Positions 35,288 to 45,778 of a DNA stretch of 64,000 bases are shown in pieces. Below the pieces are notes generated by a model. It was not told the origin of the DNA. It ran no database searches and worked only from the letters and a program-made list of their open reading frames with translations. Within the stretch, counting starts at the first letter, position 1, and every line of letters starts with the position of its first letter. Source of the DNA: Planktotalea arctica (GTDB lineage: Bacteria > Pseudomonadota > Alphaproteobacteria > Rhodobacterales > Rhodobacteraceae); the NCBI RefSeq assembly GCF_002105285.1, contig NZ_MUHR01000029.1:1-64000 (forward strand), in the 5' to 3' direction. A program made the translations under genes and the position numbers.

Positions 35288-36052
35288 CTACTCTCCTGCG
35301 AGTATGGCCAAAAGAAGCGCAATTTCAGTAACTTGTTGGCTTGCCCCGCAAACATCCCCAGTCTGTCCGCCAATTTTTGCGCGTGCGAGCGATGCGACGC
35401 CAAACGCGGCCAATGCCGCCACAATGCAAAGAGCGATGCCCGAAAGCCCGAAGCCAAGCAACAGTGTCGCCGCGCCGATCGCCGCCGCTTTTACCGCCGC
35501 TGCACGCGGGACGTGCCCGACCGTTTGCGACAGCCCGCTTTCGCGTGCGTGGGGCAGCGCGCTCATCACGGCAGGCATCACCGCGCGCGAGGCGATGTGC
35601 ACGGCGATCAGCGTAAGCGCCCAATTTTCGTGGTGTAAAATCTCCCAAATCGCGCCAAAGCGCAGCGCTTGCGTGATGAAAAGCGCAAGAACGCCATAGG
35701 TGCCAATCTGGCTGTCTTTCATGATCAGCAAGCGCATTGCCCGGTCCCAGCCGCCCCAGAACCCGTCGCTGCAATCTGCCAGCCCGTCTTCGTGCATAGC
35801 GCCCGTGACGATCACGCCTGCTGCGATCGCGCCAATCGCGGCGCACCAAAGTGGCAGGCCAAGCGTCACCGCGCCCCAAACGGCAATGCAGCTAAAAATC
35901 CCGCTCACCACGCCGACAAGCGGGTAGGCCCAGGCCGCTTGCGCCGAACGCGCATAGCCCGCATCGTCGATCTTTATCGGCAAGCGCGTCAGAAGTGACA
36001 GCGCCAGCGCCGCATCCCCCAAGAGGTCGTTTTGCTGTTTCAAAAGGGCCAT
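35288..36052 (-). CDS. cobS: adenosylcobinamide-GDP ribazoletransferase (cobalamin synthase)
   Basis: Membrane enzyme joining adenosylcobinamide-GDP and alpha-ribazole in the last steps of B12 assembly. The 254 residues are hydrophobic with the family signature HEDGLADCSDGFWGGWDRAM (near 85-104) and SQIGTYGVLALF. The start MALLKQQNDL at 36052 fits the family; the frame is open further upstream but that would reach into cobT's side. It is divergent from cobT across 71 bases. Together they carry out the lower-ligand steps. Confidence 0.94.
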   Translation of the reverse strand: MALLKQQNDLLGDAALALSLLTRLPIKIDDAGYARSAQAAWAYPLVGVVSGIFSCIAVWGAVTLGLPLWCAAIGAIAAGVIVTGAMHEDGLADCSDGFWGGWDRAMRLLIMKDSQIGTYGVLALFITQALRFGAIWEILHHENWALTLIAVHIASRAVMPAVMSALPHARESGLSQTVGHVPRAAAVKAAAIGAATLLLGFGLSGIALCIVAALAAFGVASLARAKIGGQTGDVCGASQQVTEIALLLAILAGE

Positions 36053-36123
36053 TCCCGCCTTGTCGCATCTGCGTGCTCCGTTAAACACGAGGGCAACTTC
36101 GCTTACAATGAAAGTCCCCCGCC

Positions 36124-37131
36124 ATGACCGTATTTTCTTCACTTTCTGAATTTCGCGCCCTTTTGGCCCAGATGCCCGGCCCTGATGATACTGCGCGCGC
36201 TGGCGCTGCCGCACGAAATGGCCAGTTGACCAAACCCCCCGGTGCTTTGGGCCGTTTGGAGGATTTAGCCATTTGGTACGGCGGTTGGCGCGGCAGCGAT
36301 CGCCCGCACGTCGGCAAGCGGCAAGTGATTGTTTTCGCTGGAAACCATGGCGTCACCGCGCAGGGCGTGTCGGCTTTTCCCGCCGAAGTCACCGTGCAAA
36401 TGGTCGCCAATTTCGAGCACGGCGGCGCGGCAGTGAACCAGTTGAGCCGTGTGGCAGGGGCCGAAATGTCGGTGCATGCGCTTGATCTGGACAGGCCCAC
36501 GGCGGATTTCACCCAAGGCCCGGCGATGAGCGAGCAAGAGGTGGTCGATGCCCTGCGCACGGGCTGGAACGCCGTCGAGAGCGATAGCGAATTGCTCGTG
36601 GTCGGCGAAATGGGCATCGGCAATACCACTTCTGCGGCGGCTATTGCGACGGCGTTATTTGGCGGAGAAGCAAGCGCGTGGACAGGGCGCGGCACGGGCG
36701 TTGACGATGCGGGGCTGGACAATAAGGTTCGCGTCGTCGCCGAGGGTGCGGTGCTCCATGCGAGTGATGATGCGCTGGAAATTCTGCGTTGCCTTGGCGG
36801 GCGCGAATTGGCGGCGATGGCGGGCGCGATCGCATCCGCGCGTGCCAAACGCATCCCGGTAATCTTGGACGGTTTCATCTGCACTGCGGCTGCGGCCTGC
36901 CTCGCGCGCGCGCAAGAAGGCGCGCTCGATCACACGGTTGCAGGACATCTCAGCCAAGAGGGTGCCCATGGCAAGCTATTGGCGGCAATCGAAAAATCAC
37001 CACTGCTCAGCCTTGATATGCGCCTTGGCGAAGGCTCTGGCGGTGCGCTTGCGATCAACATTCTCGTAGCAGCTGTCGAGTGTCATTCCGGCATGGCGAC
37101 CTTTGCCGAAGCGGGCGTCGCAGCGGGTTAA
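36124..37131 (+). CDS. cobT: nicotinate-nucleotide-dimethylbenzimidazole phosphoribosyltransferase
   Basis: Makes alpha-ribazole 5'-phosphate from dimethylbenzimidazole and nicotinate mononucleotide, feeding CobS. The 335 residues carry [45 protein letters not shown] and the catalytic glutamate in [14 protein letters not shown]. Length fits the family. It is divergent from cobS and overlaps the convergent antiporter gene by four bases at the stop. A B12 riboswitch and uptake system elsewhere in the window show the cell both makes and imports corrinoids. Confidence 0.95.
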   Translation: MTVFSSLSEFRALLAQMPGPDDTARAGAAARNGQLTKPPGALGRLEDLAIWYGGWRGSDRPHVGKRQVIVFAGNHGVTAQGVSAFPAEVTVQMVANFEHGGAAVNQLSRVAGAEMSVHALDLDRPTADFTQGPAMSEQEVVDALRTGWNAVESDSELLVVGEMGIGNTTSAAAIATALFGGEASAWTGRGTGVDDAGLDNKVRVVAEGAVLHASDDALEILRCLGGRELAAMAGAIASARAKRIPVILDGFICTAAAACLARAQEGALDHTVAGHLSQEGAHGKLLAAIEKSPLLSLDMRLGEGSGGALAINILVAAVECHSGMATFAEAGVAAG

Positions 37132-39008
37132 TCCCCCGATCGGCGCGCTTCCAAAATCGTGAGGAGCGAGGCTTCGAGGTCTCGCTCCAACTCCTTGGCG
37201 CGCGCCACATAGGCCTTGTTTTCGCCTGATGTGGTTTCGGGGTCCCACACTTCTGCCAATTCGCGGATCGCGTGGCGGTCGTGGGCGTAGAACATGCGCT
37301 CGGCCTCGGCGGCTTCAAACTCGGTGAGGCCAATGTTTTCAAGTACATATCGCCCTGCACGCAGGGAGCTATCGAACATCTCGCGTACGATATCATTCGC
37401 GCCTGCGCGATAGAGACGGAACACGTCACTGCGATCACGCGCACGCGCGATAATGTGCAAATCGGGGCGTTCCTTGCGCGCATAAAGCACCAGTTTTATT
37501 GCCGCAGCCGGATCATCAAGCGCCACGACAAGTACGCGCGCATCCGCAAGTCCGGCGGCGCGCAGCATATCGGGGCGGGTCGGATCTCCGAAAAACCCTT
37601 TAAAACCAAAGCGCCGCATCAGATCGATCGTCTTGATATCGTGATCAATGACCACTGTGTTGAACCCTGCTGAGCCAACAAGCCGGTTGACGATCTGCCC
37701 GAAACGCCCGACTCCTGCGATGATTACCGTTCCATCCGTATCAATTTCATCATGTGCCACAGCCTGTACTGCGGGATCGCTGCTGTATTTGTCGATCAAT
37801 TCCATCAGGATGAACAAAAGCGGCGTGATTAGCATTGATAGCGCGATGATCAGCAAAATCCGCTCTGATAGGGCGACGGGAATCACGTTCTGTCCAAGCG
37901 AAAAGGCGGTTAGAACAAAGCCGAATTCCCCCGCCTGCGCGAGGCCGAGGGTAAAGAGCCAGCGGTCCCGCCCTTGCAATTTTGATGCGCGCGCCAGCAC
38001 ATAAAGCACGAGACCTTTGATCAGGATCACTGCCGCTGCGAGGCCGAGAATCGCGAATGGATCGCTTTGCAGCACGGCAAAATTGATGCCCGCGCCGACG
38101 GTGATGAAAAACAACCCGAGCAGCAGGCCTTTGAACGGCTCGATGTCGGTTTCAAGTTCGTGGCGAAATTCCGAGTTTGCCAGAACCACACCCGCCAAAA
38201 ACGCGCCCAAGGCGGGTGACAGGCCGACCAGCATCATCAAAAAGGAAATGCCGACGACGATCAATAGCGCCAGTGCGGTGAACATTTCGCGCAGGTGGGC
38301 CGCGTGGATATAGCGAAATACCGGGCGCGCGAGGTAAACACCTGCCAGAATGATTGCGCCGATCGCACCGATGGTGACCAGCGTCACGCCCCATCCGGGC
38401 AAGTCCGCAACAAGGCTGAGCGAGCCATGCGCGCTACCATGCCCGTCCTCCAAGTGGCGATTGATCGAGCCATCTCCGTCCAGCGTCACCGCTTTGGGCA
38501 GCGCCAAGAGCGGTAAAAGCGCCAGAATCGGGATAACTGCGATATCTTGTGTTAACAGCACCGAAAAGGTCGAGCGCCCGCCCGCTGTTTGCATCAGGCC
38601 TTTTTCGCTTAGCGTTTGCAACACGATCGCGGTCGAAGAAAGGGCGAAGATCAGACCGACCGCCAAGGCCACGGACCAACTCAGCCCCAATAGCATCGCG
38701 CCGCCCATGAAGGCCGCCGTGCTTAGTGTGATTTGTAGGCCGCCAAGGCCGATCAGGCGATGGCGCATGTCCCAAAGTGCGCGCGGCTCAAGTTCGAGGC
38801 CGATCAGGAATAGCATCATCACCACGCCGAATTCGGCGAAATGCTGCAAATCCTTGGTTTCCGCGCCCACCAATCCCAGCACAGGCCCGATCAAGATGCC
38901 CGCCGCCAGATATCCGAGCACAGAGCCAAGCCCGAGGCGCGCAGCCACAGGCACCGCAAGCACGGCAGCGCCTAGGTAAATCGAGGCGGAGAATAGAAAA
39001 CCTTCCAT
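37128..39008 (-). CDS. monovalent cation:proton antiporter-2 with TrkA-N domain (KefB/KefC-like)
   Basis: Potassium-efflux type antiporter of 626 residues: an N-terminal membrane domain with about twelve segments (1-385, containing [13 protein letters not shown] and [12 protein letters not shown]) and a cytosolic RCK/TrkA-N domain (about 410-530) whose NAD-binding loop is [15 protein letters not shown]. In enteric relatives such proteins protect against electrophiles under glutathione control. No ancillary KefF/KefG subunit is adjacent. The C-terminal helical tail extends beyond the RCK domain. Confidence 0.92.
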   Translation of the reverse strand: MEGFLFSASIYLGAAVLAVPVAARLGLGSVLGYLAAGILIGPVLGLVGAETKDLQHFAEFGVVMMLFLIGLELEPRALWDMRHRLIGLGGLQITLSTAAFMGGAMLLGLSWSVALAVGLIFALSSTAIVLQTLSEKGLMQTAGGRSTFSVLLTQDIAVIPILALLPLLALPKAVTLDGDGSINRHLEDGHGSAHGSLSLVADLPGWGVTLVTIGAIGAIILAGVYLARPVFRYIHAAHLREMFTALALLIVVGISFLMMLVGLSPALGAFLAGVVLANSEFRHELETDIEPFKGLLLGLFFITVGAGINFAVLQSDPFAILGLAAAVILIKGLVLYVLARASKLQGRDRWLFTLGLAQAGEFGFVLTAFSLGQNVIPVALSERILLIIALSMLITPLLFILMELIDKYSSDPAVQAVAHDEIDTDGTVIIAGVGRFGQIVNRLVGSAGFNTVVIDHDIKTIDLMRRFGFKGFFGDPTRPDMLRAAGLADARVLVVALDDPAAAIKLVLYARKERPDLHIIARARDRSDVFRLYRAGANDIVREMFDSSLRAGRYVLENIGLTEFEAAEAERMFYAHDRHAIRELAEVWDPETTSGENKAYVARAKELERDLEASLLTILEARRSGD

Positions 39009-39041
39009 AAAATCGGGTCTTTCAACGGTTTGCGCAGTCGC

Positions 39042-39497
39042 TCAGGTCGGCAGCGGCGCATCTTTTTTCAACTGGTCCATCACGATCTGGCTTTGCACAC
39101 GCGCAACCGCCGGATGGGGGAGAATGATGTCATGTATCAGGCTGTTGAGGGCCGATAAATCACAACAATAGACCCGCAACAAGTAGTCCGCATCACCGGT
39201 CAGCGTCCAAGCGCTCGTCACTTCGCTTTGAAGCGCGATCAGTCGGGCGAAACTCTGCGCTTGTTCGGGTCCGTGGGTGCCAAGCTGCACCTGCACGAAG
39301 GCCTGCACCGAGAGGCCGAGTTTATCCGCGTCCAGATGCGCGCGGTAGCCGCTGATATACCCTTTTGCTTCAAGGCGTTGCCTGCGCCGTCCGGCCTGAC
39401 TTGCGGACATATTCAGCCGCTCGCTCAGGTCTTGAGCGGTCAGATGCGCGTTGCTTTGCAGCGCTGCGAGCAGTTTCTTGTCAGTCTCGTCCAGCAT
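39042..39497 (-). CDS. Lrp/AsnC-family transcriptional regulator
   Basis: A 151-residue regulator with the Lrp winged helix (MLDETDKKLLAALQSNAHLT, then SERLNMSASQAGRRRQRL) and a C-terminal RAM effector domain (GYRAHLDADKLGLSVQAFV and SAWTLTGDADYLLRVYC). Start at the ATG 39497 rather than a TTG six bases earlier. It is divergent from hppD, a typical arrangement for a tyrosine/phenylalanine-responsive controller of that gene. The regulation is inferred from position. Confidence 0.92.
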   Translation of the reverse strand: MLDETDKKLLAALQSNAHLTAQDLSERLNMSASQAGRRRQRLEAKGYISGYRAHLDADKLGLSVQAFVQVQLGTHGPEQAQSFARLIALQSEVTSAWTLTGDADYLLRVYCCDLSALNSLIHDIILPHPAVARVQSQIVMDQLKKDAPLPT

Positions 39498-39645
39498 GCG
39501 CAAAATATCCGTGTATTAGCTCAATAGCGCGTAATATGCGCATGCCCTCATATCACTATAGGTGCTTTTGCGCAAACACCGCAGATGTGATGCGTTAAAG
39601 TGAAGGTGAAAGACATCTTTGCTATAACCCGACAGGAGTTTGCCC

Positions 39646-40740
39646 ATGGGCCCCTTTCCACACAGCGCACCGCGCGCCACAATCAGCGATAAAAACCCCG
39701 CCGGAACCGATGGTTTTGAATTTGTTGAATTCGCCCATCCCGAGCCGCAAGAGCTTCGCGATCTTTTCACCAAGATGGGCTATGCACACACGGCCACGCA
39801 TAAGACCAAAGCGATCGAACTTTGGCAGCAAGGGGATATCACTTATATTATTAACGCGCAGCCGGGCAGTTTTGGTGCGCGTTTCATCGACGCGCACGGG
39901 CCTTGCGCCCCCTCGATGGGGTGGCGCGTCGTCAATGCACAGCACGCCTACGCGCATGCGATTGCCAAGGGCGCCGTGGCTTATGAGGGCGCAGACAAGA
40001 CGATGGATGTGCCCGCGATCGTGGGCATTGGTGGATCATTGATCTATTTCGTTGAAAATTATTGGGCTACATCGCCCTATAACGAAGAATTCGACTGGAT
40101 CGGCAAGGCCAATCCCGAGGGCGTCGGCTTTCACTATCTCGATCATCTCACGCATAACGTGTTCAAGGGAAATATGGATAAATGGTTCAGATTTTACGCG
40201 GATCTGTTCAATTTTCGCGAAATCCGTTTTTTCGACATCGAGGGGAAATTCACAGGCCTGTTCAGCCGCGCGCTGACCTCGCCCTGCGGGCGTATCCGCA
40301 TCCCGATCAACGAAGATCGCGGTGAAACGGGTCAAATCGTGGCGTATCTCAAGAAATACAACGGTGAGGGCATTCAACATATCGCAGTAGGTGCCAAGAA
40401 CATCTACGACGCCACGGACAAGATCGCGTCGCGAGGCATCAAGTTCATGCCAGGGCCGCCAGACGCCTATTATGATCTGAGCGTCACACGCGTGGCTGAC
40501 CATCAAGAACCGCTGGATCGCATGAAAACCCATGGCATTCTGATTGACGGGGAAGGCGTGGTGGATGGCGGTGAGACGCGGATATTGTTGCAAATTTTCT
40601 CGAAGACCGTGATCGGCCCGATTTTCTTCGAATTTATCGAGCGCAAAGGCGACGATGGTTTTGGCGAGGGAAACTTCAAAGCCCTGTTTGAATCAATCGA
40701 ACAGGAGCAAATCGACAACGGTGAATTTGCAGCGCAATAA
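39646..40740 (+). CDS. hppD: 4-hydroxyphenylpyruvate dioxygenase
   Basis: Converts 4-hydroxyphenylpyruvate to homogentisate in tyrosine breakdown. The 364 residues contain the three iron ligands in expected places: the histidine of LDHLTHNVF, that of IQHIAVGAKN, and the glutamate near FFEFIERKGDDGFGEGNF. The ATG at 39646 is eight bases after CAGGAG, better than a TTG two codons earlier. Homogentisate dioxygenase is not adjacent. The Lrp-type gene upstream is divergent. Confidence 0.95.
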   Translation: MGPFPHSAPRATISDKNPAGTDGFEFVEFAHPEPQELRDLFTKMGYAHTATHKTKAIELWQQGDITYIINAQPGSFGARFIDAHGPCAPSMGWRVVNAQHAYAHAIAKGAVAYEGADKTMDVPAIVGIGGSLIYFVENYWATSPYNEEFDWIGKANPEGVGFHYLDHLTHNVFKGNMDKWFRFYADLFNFREIRFFDIEGKFTGLFSRALTSPCGRIRIPINEDRGETGQIVAYLKKYNGEGIQHIAVGAKNIYDATDKIASRGIKFMPGPPDAYYDLSVTRVADHQEPLDRMKTHGILIDGEGVVDGGETRILLQIFSKTVIGPIFFEFIERKGDDGFGEGNFKALFESIEQEQIDNGEFAAQ

Positions 40741-40795
40741 TCCAGCGACACTACATGACAACAAGTGATCAAGGGCGCGCCGGTTTGGAGCGTCC

Positions 40796-43393
40796 TTATC
40801 CTTTGGGCATTCTAAGCGTCACGTTGCGCCCGCTTTTGGTGTAGATCAATTGTTCCTCGCCAATTGCTGACACACGGCCACCATCGACGCGGTCGCCGAC
40901 CTTCACCTTTTTGTAGCGTCCTGTGGCCAAACGCACCAAGGCGCGCCGGCTTGAGGGCTTGCCGTAGACCCCGATCAAATTCACACGGCTGAGGTTAATT
41001 GCATTTTTGACCGTCGCCGCCTTTGCGACGGAGGTGCTGGATGGAACGCGGGGCGTCACGCTGCGCGGGGCAAGCGCGGCAACCTGTGTCGCCTCCTGCT
41101 CCGGCTGCGCTTCGGATTGATTTTGTGCGCGCGAAACGATTCTCGCAAAATTGCCGGGTCTGGGATTGGGTGCTCTGGAACTGGCAACGGCAAGCCGTGT
41201 TGCAGGGGCCTCTGCGGCGGCCGTTTCTTCGATTTCCTTTTCAACGCTCGGGCGCAGTTTCGGACGTAGTTTGGACAGTTCGACCAGGGTATTCCCGCCA
41301 AGCTGCGTGCGCTCGGTGTTCTCGATCAGGGCATCGGGGCGCAGGCGTGGCCGTAGTGCAGGCAGGTTGGCAACGCTTTGCGCTTCAGAGACTACTGGTT
41401 CAGACGTTTCATCGGGGACTAAAGCTGCACTGCGAAGGCGCTCTGGAATAGCCGGGGGAACGCGCGTGGGGCGCCCCAGAAATACCAAAGCGCCCTCGGG
41501 CGTAATTGCGCCCGAGGGCGTAGCGATAACGAGCCCGTCGTCATCAAAAGCAAAACCTGTTCCCGCTGGCGGCGGCGCGCCCGATCCGCGCGGTGCGAGA
41601 TCGATGTGCTGCGCCAATGGCTCTAGGGCAAAGGCGTCTTGGCCGGTAATGCGCGCATCGATTGAGGCTAGGTAAACATCATCCAAGGGCACGCGGACGG
41701 GCGAGAGCGGCTGCGGCGGCGCAGCGAGCCAAATTCCGGTTGCTGCGTATTTTGCTGCGGCTTCTTCGGGGCTGATCAGGGGCGGTGCAGGTTCAACCTG
41801 CCTCAAGGGTTGTTGCGCTGGGGGCTGATCTTCAATTGCAAGATCCTCCAGCGCTGCGTCTAGAGATGCAAGTTCGAGTGCTTCGGCAGGCGTGCGTGTG
41901 CCGCCCGGGTCTGGCAATTGTGCGATTGCACGCTCCCGCTCAGCGCTACCGAAGAAACGTGCGAGGCCGTTGTCCAGAAAGACTGACGCCCAAGCTGCAA
42001 CAGTAACGAGAAACAAAAGCAGAATTGCCGTCAGAATGAGGCCAAGAAAGCGCGGCTTGCCGCCTATCGCTGCCGGTTCTTTCTTGGCCTTTGGTTTGCG
42101 CGCGCCGAAAACGGTCATGCGCTGTTTTTCCTCATCTGGCGGGCTGGGCGGGGCTGCGCCGGCTAGCTGTTCGGTGGGCGCGGGCTGTGCGCTTTTTGCA
42201 AAAAACCCTTTTATCCATGCCAGTCCGGTTTGGATTACTGCACTGGCGCGTGCGGTATTTTCTGTTGGGGACGTATCGCTTCGATCATCTGCATCTGGAT
42301 AAAATGCGGCGGGTGCAGCGTCATCGTGCGTGCTGGGCGCGTGCAGGTCAGGGATGGTCGCGCCATCAGACGCGCCGCGCAGCACGCTTGCGCGCGGGGC
42401 GGCGGCGAAGCCGGCTGGCATGGGCGGGATATCGTCGAAAGCCGCCTCGTCAATCGCCGCGGCGGGGCGTAGCGCATCGACGCTGCTATCAACCTTTTCT
42501 TCATCCAAAGCCACCTGCGAGCGCCCGGTAATTTCGGGTGCTTTGGCAAGAGGCACAGTCGGCTGCACTGCGCTCGATAAGGCGCTTGTCGCAGTTGGCA
42601 GCGCTTGCCCCTGGTCGCGCTTTACGCCCTCAAGACGGGGGCCGCTCAAGGGTGAAGCGTCTTTGCCGGATATGATTTCCGGGGCCGCATTTTGGTCCGC
42701 TGGCGCCGCGCGGCGTGATGAAAACCCAAGGGCGGGCGTAGCCGGGATAGGCTCTGGCATCTGTTGCGGTGCGGTTTCGCGCGGTGTTTTGATCTCTGCT
42801 GGCTCAGTTTCTGGCGCTGGCTTTGCCTCAGGCACTGGCGTGATCGCCACCGCATCGCCGCTCGCGATCGCAGGGATATCGTCAGTTTCAAGCATCGCGC
42901 GGCCTTGGGATTTGGCAAGCTCGCTCAGGCCGAAATTCGGCTCTTTTGGGAATTTACTTGTAGGCGGGGCCGCAATGAAGCCCATGGGCGTAAAACCATG
43001 TTCGCTCGCGAAGGCTTCCGCCTCTCGCAGGGTCTCTTTGGCGACGGCCGCGATGTAAACGCTGCCCTCTTCATTAAAGAAATCAAACTCCAGTTCGTTG
43101 ACCGCATAGGGTGTCGCCCCGTCGAGCGCGCCGAGCACTGTGCTTTGCACCTCGCTCTTATCAAGGCCGGTCACATCGACCGTCAAATATTTGATCTGAT
43201 CGTCCGGAATGATCAATTTGGTTTCAATGGGCCCACCGCCAAGCGCATGCGCCTTGTCGAGTAGCGCACTAAGATCGCGCGTCAGGTCATCCGTGCTTAA
43301 ATCGACGTCGCCGACACGGCCCCACGCCCCGTTTTGGCGATGCAAAAGCTGAATCCCACTGAAGGAAAGCGACAATGTAAAATTAGGTTTCAT
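40796..43393 (-). CDS. PilM/GspL-like to PilP/GspC-like fusion protein with central membrane segment
   Basis: An 865-residue protein I cannot name. The N-terminal part (about 1-160) looks like a PilM/GspL-type actin-like fold (ETKLIIPDDQIKYLTVDV, GATPYAVNELEFDFF). A long low-complexity Pro/Ala-rich stretch follows. One strong membrane segment (FLGLILTAILLLFLVTVAAW) lies near residue 455. A periplasmic low-complexity region with RPRLRP/KLRPKLRPS repeats comes next. The C-terminus (about 805-865) resembles the PilP/GspC domain (NLIGVYGKPSSRRALVRLAT, KKVKVGDRVDGG). It stands alone, with no pilus or secretion genes nearby. A single-protein trans-envelope link is inferred. Confidence 0.7.
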   Translation of the reverse strand: MKPNFTLSLSFSGIQLLHRQNGAWGRVGDVDLSTDDLTRDLSALLDKAHALGGGPIETKLIIPDDQIKYLTVDVTGLDKSEVQSTVLGALDGATPYAVNELEFDFFNEEGSVYIAAVAKETLREAEAFASEHGFTPMGFIAAPPTSKFPKEPNFGLSELAKSQGRAMLETDDIPAIASGDAVAITPVPEAKPAPETEPAEIKTPRETAPQQMPEPIPATPALGFSSRRAAPADQNAAPEIISGKDASPLSGPRLEGVKRDQGQALPTATSALSSAVQPTVPLAKAPEITGRSQVALDEEKVDSSVDALRPAAAIDEAAFDDIPPMPAGFAAAPRASVLRGASDGATIPDLHAPSTHDDAAPAAFYPDADDRSDTSPTENTARASAVIQTGLAWIKGFFAKSAQPAPTEQLAGAAPPSPPDEEKQRMTVFGARKPKAKKEPAAIGGKPRFLGLILTAILLLFLVTVAAWASVFLDNGLARFFGSAERERAIAQLPDPGGTRTPAEALELASLDAALEDLAIEDQPPAQQPLRQVEPAPPLISPEEAAAKYAATGIWLAAPPQPLSPVRVPLDDVYLASIDARITGQDAFALEPLAQHIDLAPRGSGAPPPAGTGFAFDDDGLVIATPSGAITPEGALVFLGRPTRVPPAIPERLRSAALVPDETSEPVVSEAQSVANLPALRPRLRPDALIENTERTQLGGNTLVELSKLRPKLRPSVEKEIEETAAAEAPATRLAVASSRAPNPRPGNFARIVSRAQNQSEAQPEQEATQVAALAPRSVTPRVPSSTSVAKAATVKNAINLSRVNLIGVYGKPSSRRALVRLATGRYKKVKVGDRVDGGRVSAIGEEQLIYTKSGRNVTLRMPKG

Positions 43394-43625
43394 GCCTGTA
43401 ATTTAGTCTCCCCAGGTGCGCAGCGAAAGTGGAACTGCGCTAATGCCAAAGTATAGCAGGTTCTTGCCTAGAGAAAGAAGTCTTGCCCTGCGGCTACGGG
43501 GAAGTTTGCGCCGCGAGAAGCAGCAAATTCCTGCCAAGGATCGTCAAGGTGCTTGCGTCAACCCTCAAGCGGCGGGCACCATGTTCCTGCCTGTGTCGCA
43601 GGAATACTTGAACAAAGGTGTTACA

Positions 43626-44351
43626 ATGTCCTTAAAAAATTGGATTATTTCCACATGTGTCGTGGTTTTCACGTCCTCTGCCGTACCTTTGCTGGCCGAG
43701 CAGGGCGCAGTGCTGCGCACAATCACGGTCATTGGCGAGGCTGACGTGAGCGCGCCGCCCGATAAGGCGGTAATCACGCTCGGAGCACGTCATAGCGCAG
43801 CCAGCGCAGCGGATGCGTTGGCGAAAACCTCGGAAGCGGTGGAGGCGATTCTATTGCGCATGAAGGCGCTGGGCATCGATTCTAAGGACATGCAGACCGC
43901 CTCCCTGAACCTCAATCCGCTCTGGCGCGAGCGCTCACGCGATGATGATGGTGCGACATTGCCCCCTGTCGGATTCGAGGCCTACAACACGGTCAGCGTC
44001 ACCCTTCGCGATCTTGGCATGCTCGGCGATGTGCTCGATCAAGTGACGCGCGAGGGGGCGAATTCCTTTTCGGGCTTTCAGTTCGGGTTGATCGACCCCG
44101 GCCCGGTTCAGGATGCGGCGCGCAAGGGCGCAGTATCCGAAGCGCGGCGCAAGGCCGAGCTTTACGCGGCTGCAGCGGGCGTGAGTTTGGGCGAGGTGGT
44201 GTTGATCACCGAAGAGCTAAACGGCGGTGGCGGTGGTTTTCCATCACCGATGATGGAAATGTCCTCCGTGCGCTCAAGTCCGGTTCCGATTGCGCAGGGC
44301 GAGGTGAGCCAGCGCGCGAGCGTGAAAGTGATCTTCGCCATCGCCGAATAG
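43626..44351 (+). CDS. SIMPL (DUF541) domain periplasmic protein
   Basis: A 241-residue exported protein: signal peptide about 1-24 (ending PLLA), then a DUF541/SIMPL domain with TITVIGEADVSAPPDKAVIT, NTVSVTLRDLGMLGDVLDQV, GANSFSGFQFGL and AARKGAVSEARRKAELYAAA. Family members such as YggE are linked to oxidative stress tolerance, but the activity is unknown. The start at 43626 has AAAGGTG upstream and begins the signal peptide; the frame is open further upstream without reason to use it. Confidence 0.9.
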   Translation: MSLKNWIISTCVVVFTSSAVPLLAEQGAVLRTITVIGEADVSAPPDKAVITLGARHSAASAADALAKTSEAVEAILLRMKALGIDSKDMQTASLNLNPLWRERSRDDDGATLPPVGFEAYNTVSVTLRDLGMLGDVLDQVTREGANSFSGFQFGLIDPGPVQDAARKGAVSEARRKAELYAAAAGVSLGEVVLITEELNGGGGGFPSPMMEMSSVRSSPVPIAQGEVSQRASVKVIFAIAE

Positions 44352-44358
44352 AACGTAA

Positions 44359-44398
44359 AATATAAAAAGGCCCGGCGCATGCAGCACCGGGCCTCTTG
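44359..44398 (-). terminator. terminator downstream of metY
   Basis: AGGCCCGG (44368-44375) pairs with CCGGGCCT (44387-44394). Read on the minus strand it is followed by TTTTATATTTTACG, a good T-tract for ending the metY transcript. The plus-strand side is weaker (CTTGTTTC), so it may only partly stop the SIMPL transcript. Confidence 0.82.
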
Positions 44399-44413
44399 TT
44401 TCTCGGGGTCGGA

Positions 44414-45706
44414 TCACGCAGAGGCGGCGCTGATCGCTTGATCCAGATCGGCGATCAGATCGTCCGCATCTTCGATCCCGATGGAAATACGCACCACATT
44501 CGGGCCCGCGCCTGCCGCCTCTTGCTGCTCGGGCGAAAGTTGGCGGTGCGTCGTGGAGGCCGAATGAATAACCAGCGAGCGCGTATCGCCAAGGTTGGCC
44601 ACATGGCTGAAAATCTCGAGGCTGTTCACCAGCTTGATGCAGCCGTCATAGCCCGATTTCAGCGCGAAGGTGAAAAGACCGCCCGCGCCTTTGGGGCAAA
44701 TCTTCGCGACGCGGTGATTGTAGGGCGAGGAGGGCAGACCGGCATAGGTGACATAATCAACATGCTCGTTCGTCTCCAGCCAACTGGCGACTTTCATCGC
44801 GTTTTCCACATGGCGGTCCATGCGCAGAGACAGGGTTTCGATGCCCATCAACGTGTAATGCGCGGCTTGCGGGTTTAGCGTCATGCCAAGATCGCGCAGG
44901 CCAATGGCGATGCCATGGAAGGTGAAGGCGAGGGGGCCAAACGTCTCTGCGAAGGTAAGGCCGTGATAGGCTGGCTCCGGCGCGCTGAGCGAGGGGAATT
45001 TGTCCGATGCCATCCAGTCGAACTTGCCGCTGTCCACGACGCAACCGCCCGTGACGGTGCCGTTGCCTGTGAGGTATTTGGTGGTGGAATGCACGACCAA
45101 GGTCGCGCCATGCTCGATGGGGCGGCACAGATAGGGCGTGGCCGACGTGTTATCCACGATCAGCGGGATGCCCGCTGCGTCCGTGATCGCGGAAATCACA
45201 TCTAGGTCAGTGATATAGCCGCCGGGGTTGGCGATCGCTTCGCAGAAAACCGCGCGCGTGTTGTCGTCGATGGCGGCTTTCAGCGCCTCTTGGTCGTCGA
45301 AATCAACGAATTTGGCTTCCCAGCCGAAACGTTTGATCGTCTGACTGAACTGGGTGATCGTGCCGCCATAAAGCCGCGTGGAGGCAACGACGTTCATGCC
45401 CGGCTGCATTAATGGAAAAAGTGCCATGATCTGCGCGGCATGACCCGAGGAGCAGCAAACAGCACCGACGCCGCCTTCAAGCGTGGCAATGCGTTCTTGC
45501 AAAACGGCAACGGTGGGATTGGTCAGGCGCGAATAGATGTAGCCGACTTCTTGCAGGTTAAAAAGCGCGGCGGCGTGCTCTGCGTCGCGAAATACATAGG
45601 CTGTGGTTTGATAGATCGGCGTGTTGCGTGCGCCTGTCGTTGGATCAGGGCGCGCGCCTGCGTGAATTTGCAGGGTGTCAAAGCCGTAGCTGGGGCCGTC
45701 GGTCAT
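44414..45706 (-). CDS. metY: O-acetylhomoserine sulfhydrylase
   Basis: PLP enzyme forming homocysteine from O-acetylhomoserine and sulfide. The 430 residues match MetY rather than the shorter MetB/MetZ group. The PLP lysine is in VVHSTTKYLTGNGTVTGG (near residue 207), with the N-terminal DTLQIHAGARPDPTTGARN, IYQTTAYVFRD and YSRLTNPTVAVLQERIA motifs. A terminator follows. Upstream lies a two-tier palindrome described separately that may control it. Confidence 0.94.
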   Translation of the reverse strand: MTDGPSYGFDTLQIHAGARPDPTTGARNTPIYQTTAYVFRDAEHAAALFNLQEVGYIYSRLTNPTVAVLQERIATLEGGVGAVCCSSGHAAQIMALFPLMQPGMNVVASTRLYGGTITQFSQTIKRFGWEAKFVDFDDQEALKAAIDDNTRAVFCEAIANPGGYITDLDVISAITDAAGIPLIVDNTSATPYLCRPIEHGATLVVHSTTKYLTGNGTVTGGCVVDSGKFDWMASDKFPSLSAPEPAYHGLTFAETFGPLAFTFHGIAIGLRDLGMTLNPQAAHYTLMGIETLSLRMDRHVENAMKVASWLETNEHVDYVTYAGLPSSPYNHRVAKICPKGAGGLFTFALKSGYDGCIKLVNSLEIFSHVANLGDTRSLVIHSASTTHRQLSPEQQEAAGAGPNVVRISIGIEDADDLIADLDQAISAASA

Positions 45707-45778
45707 AGAAAGTCCTCACGTTGATGAAAGCGTTGAGGGCAGGTGTAGGCCAATGATATAGGTCTCACAACAGAACTT

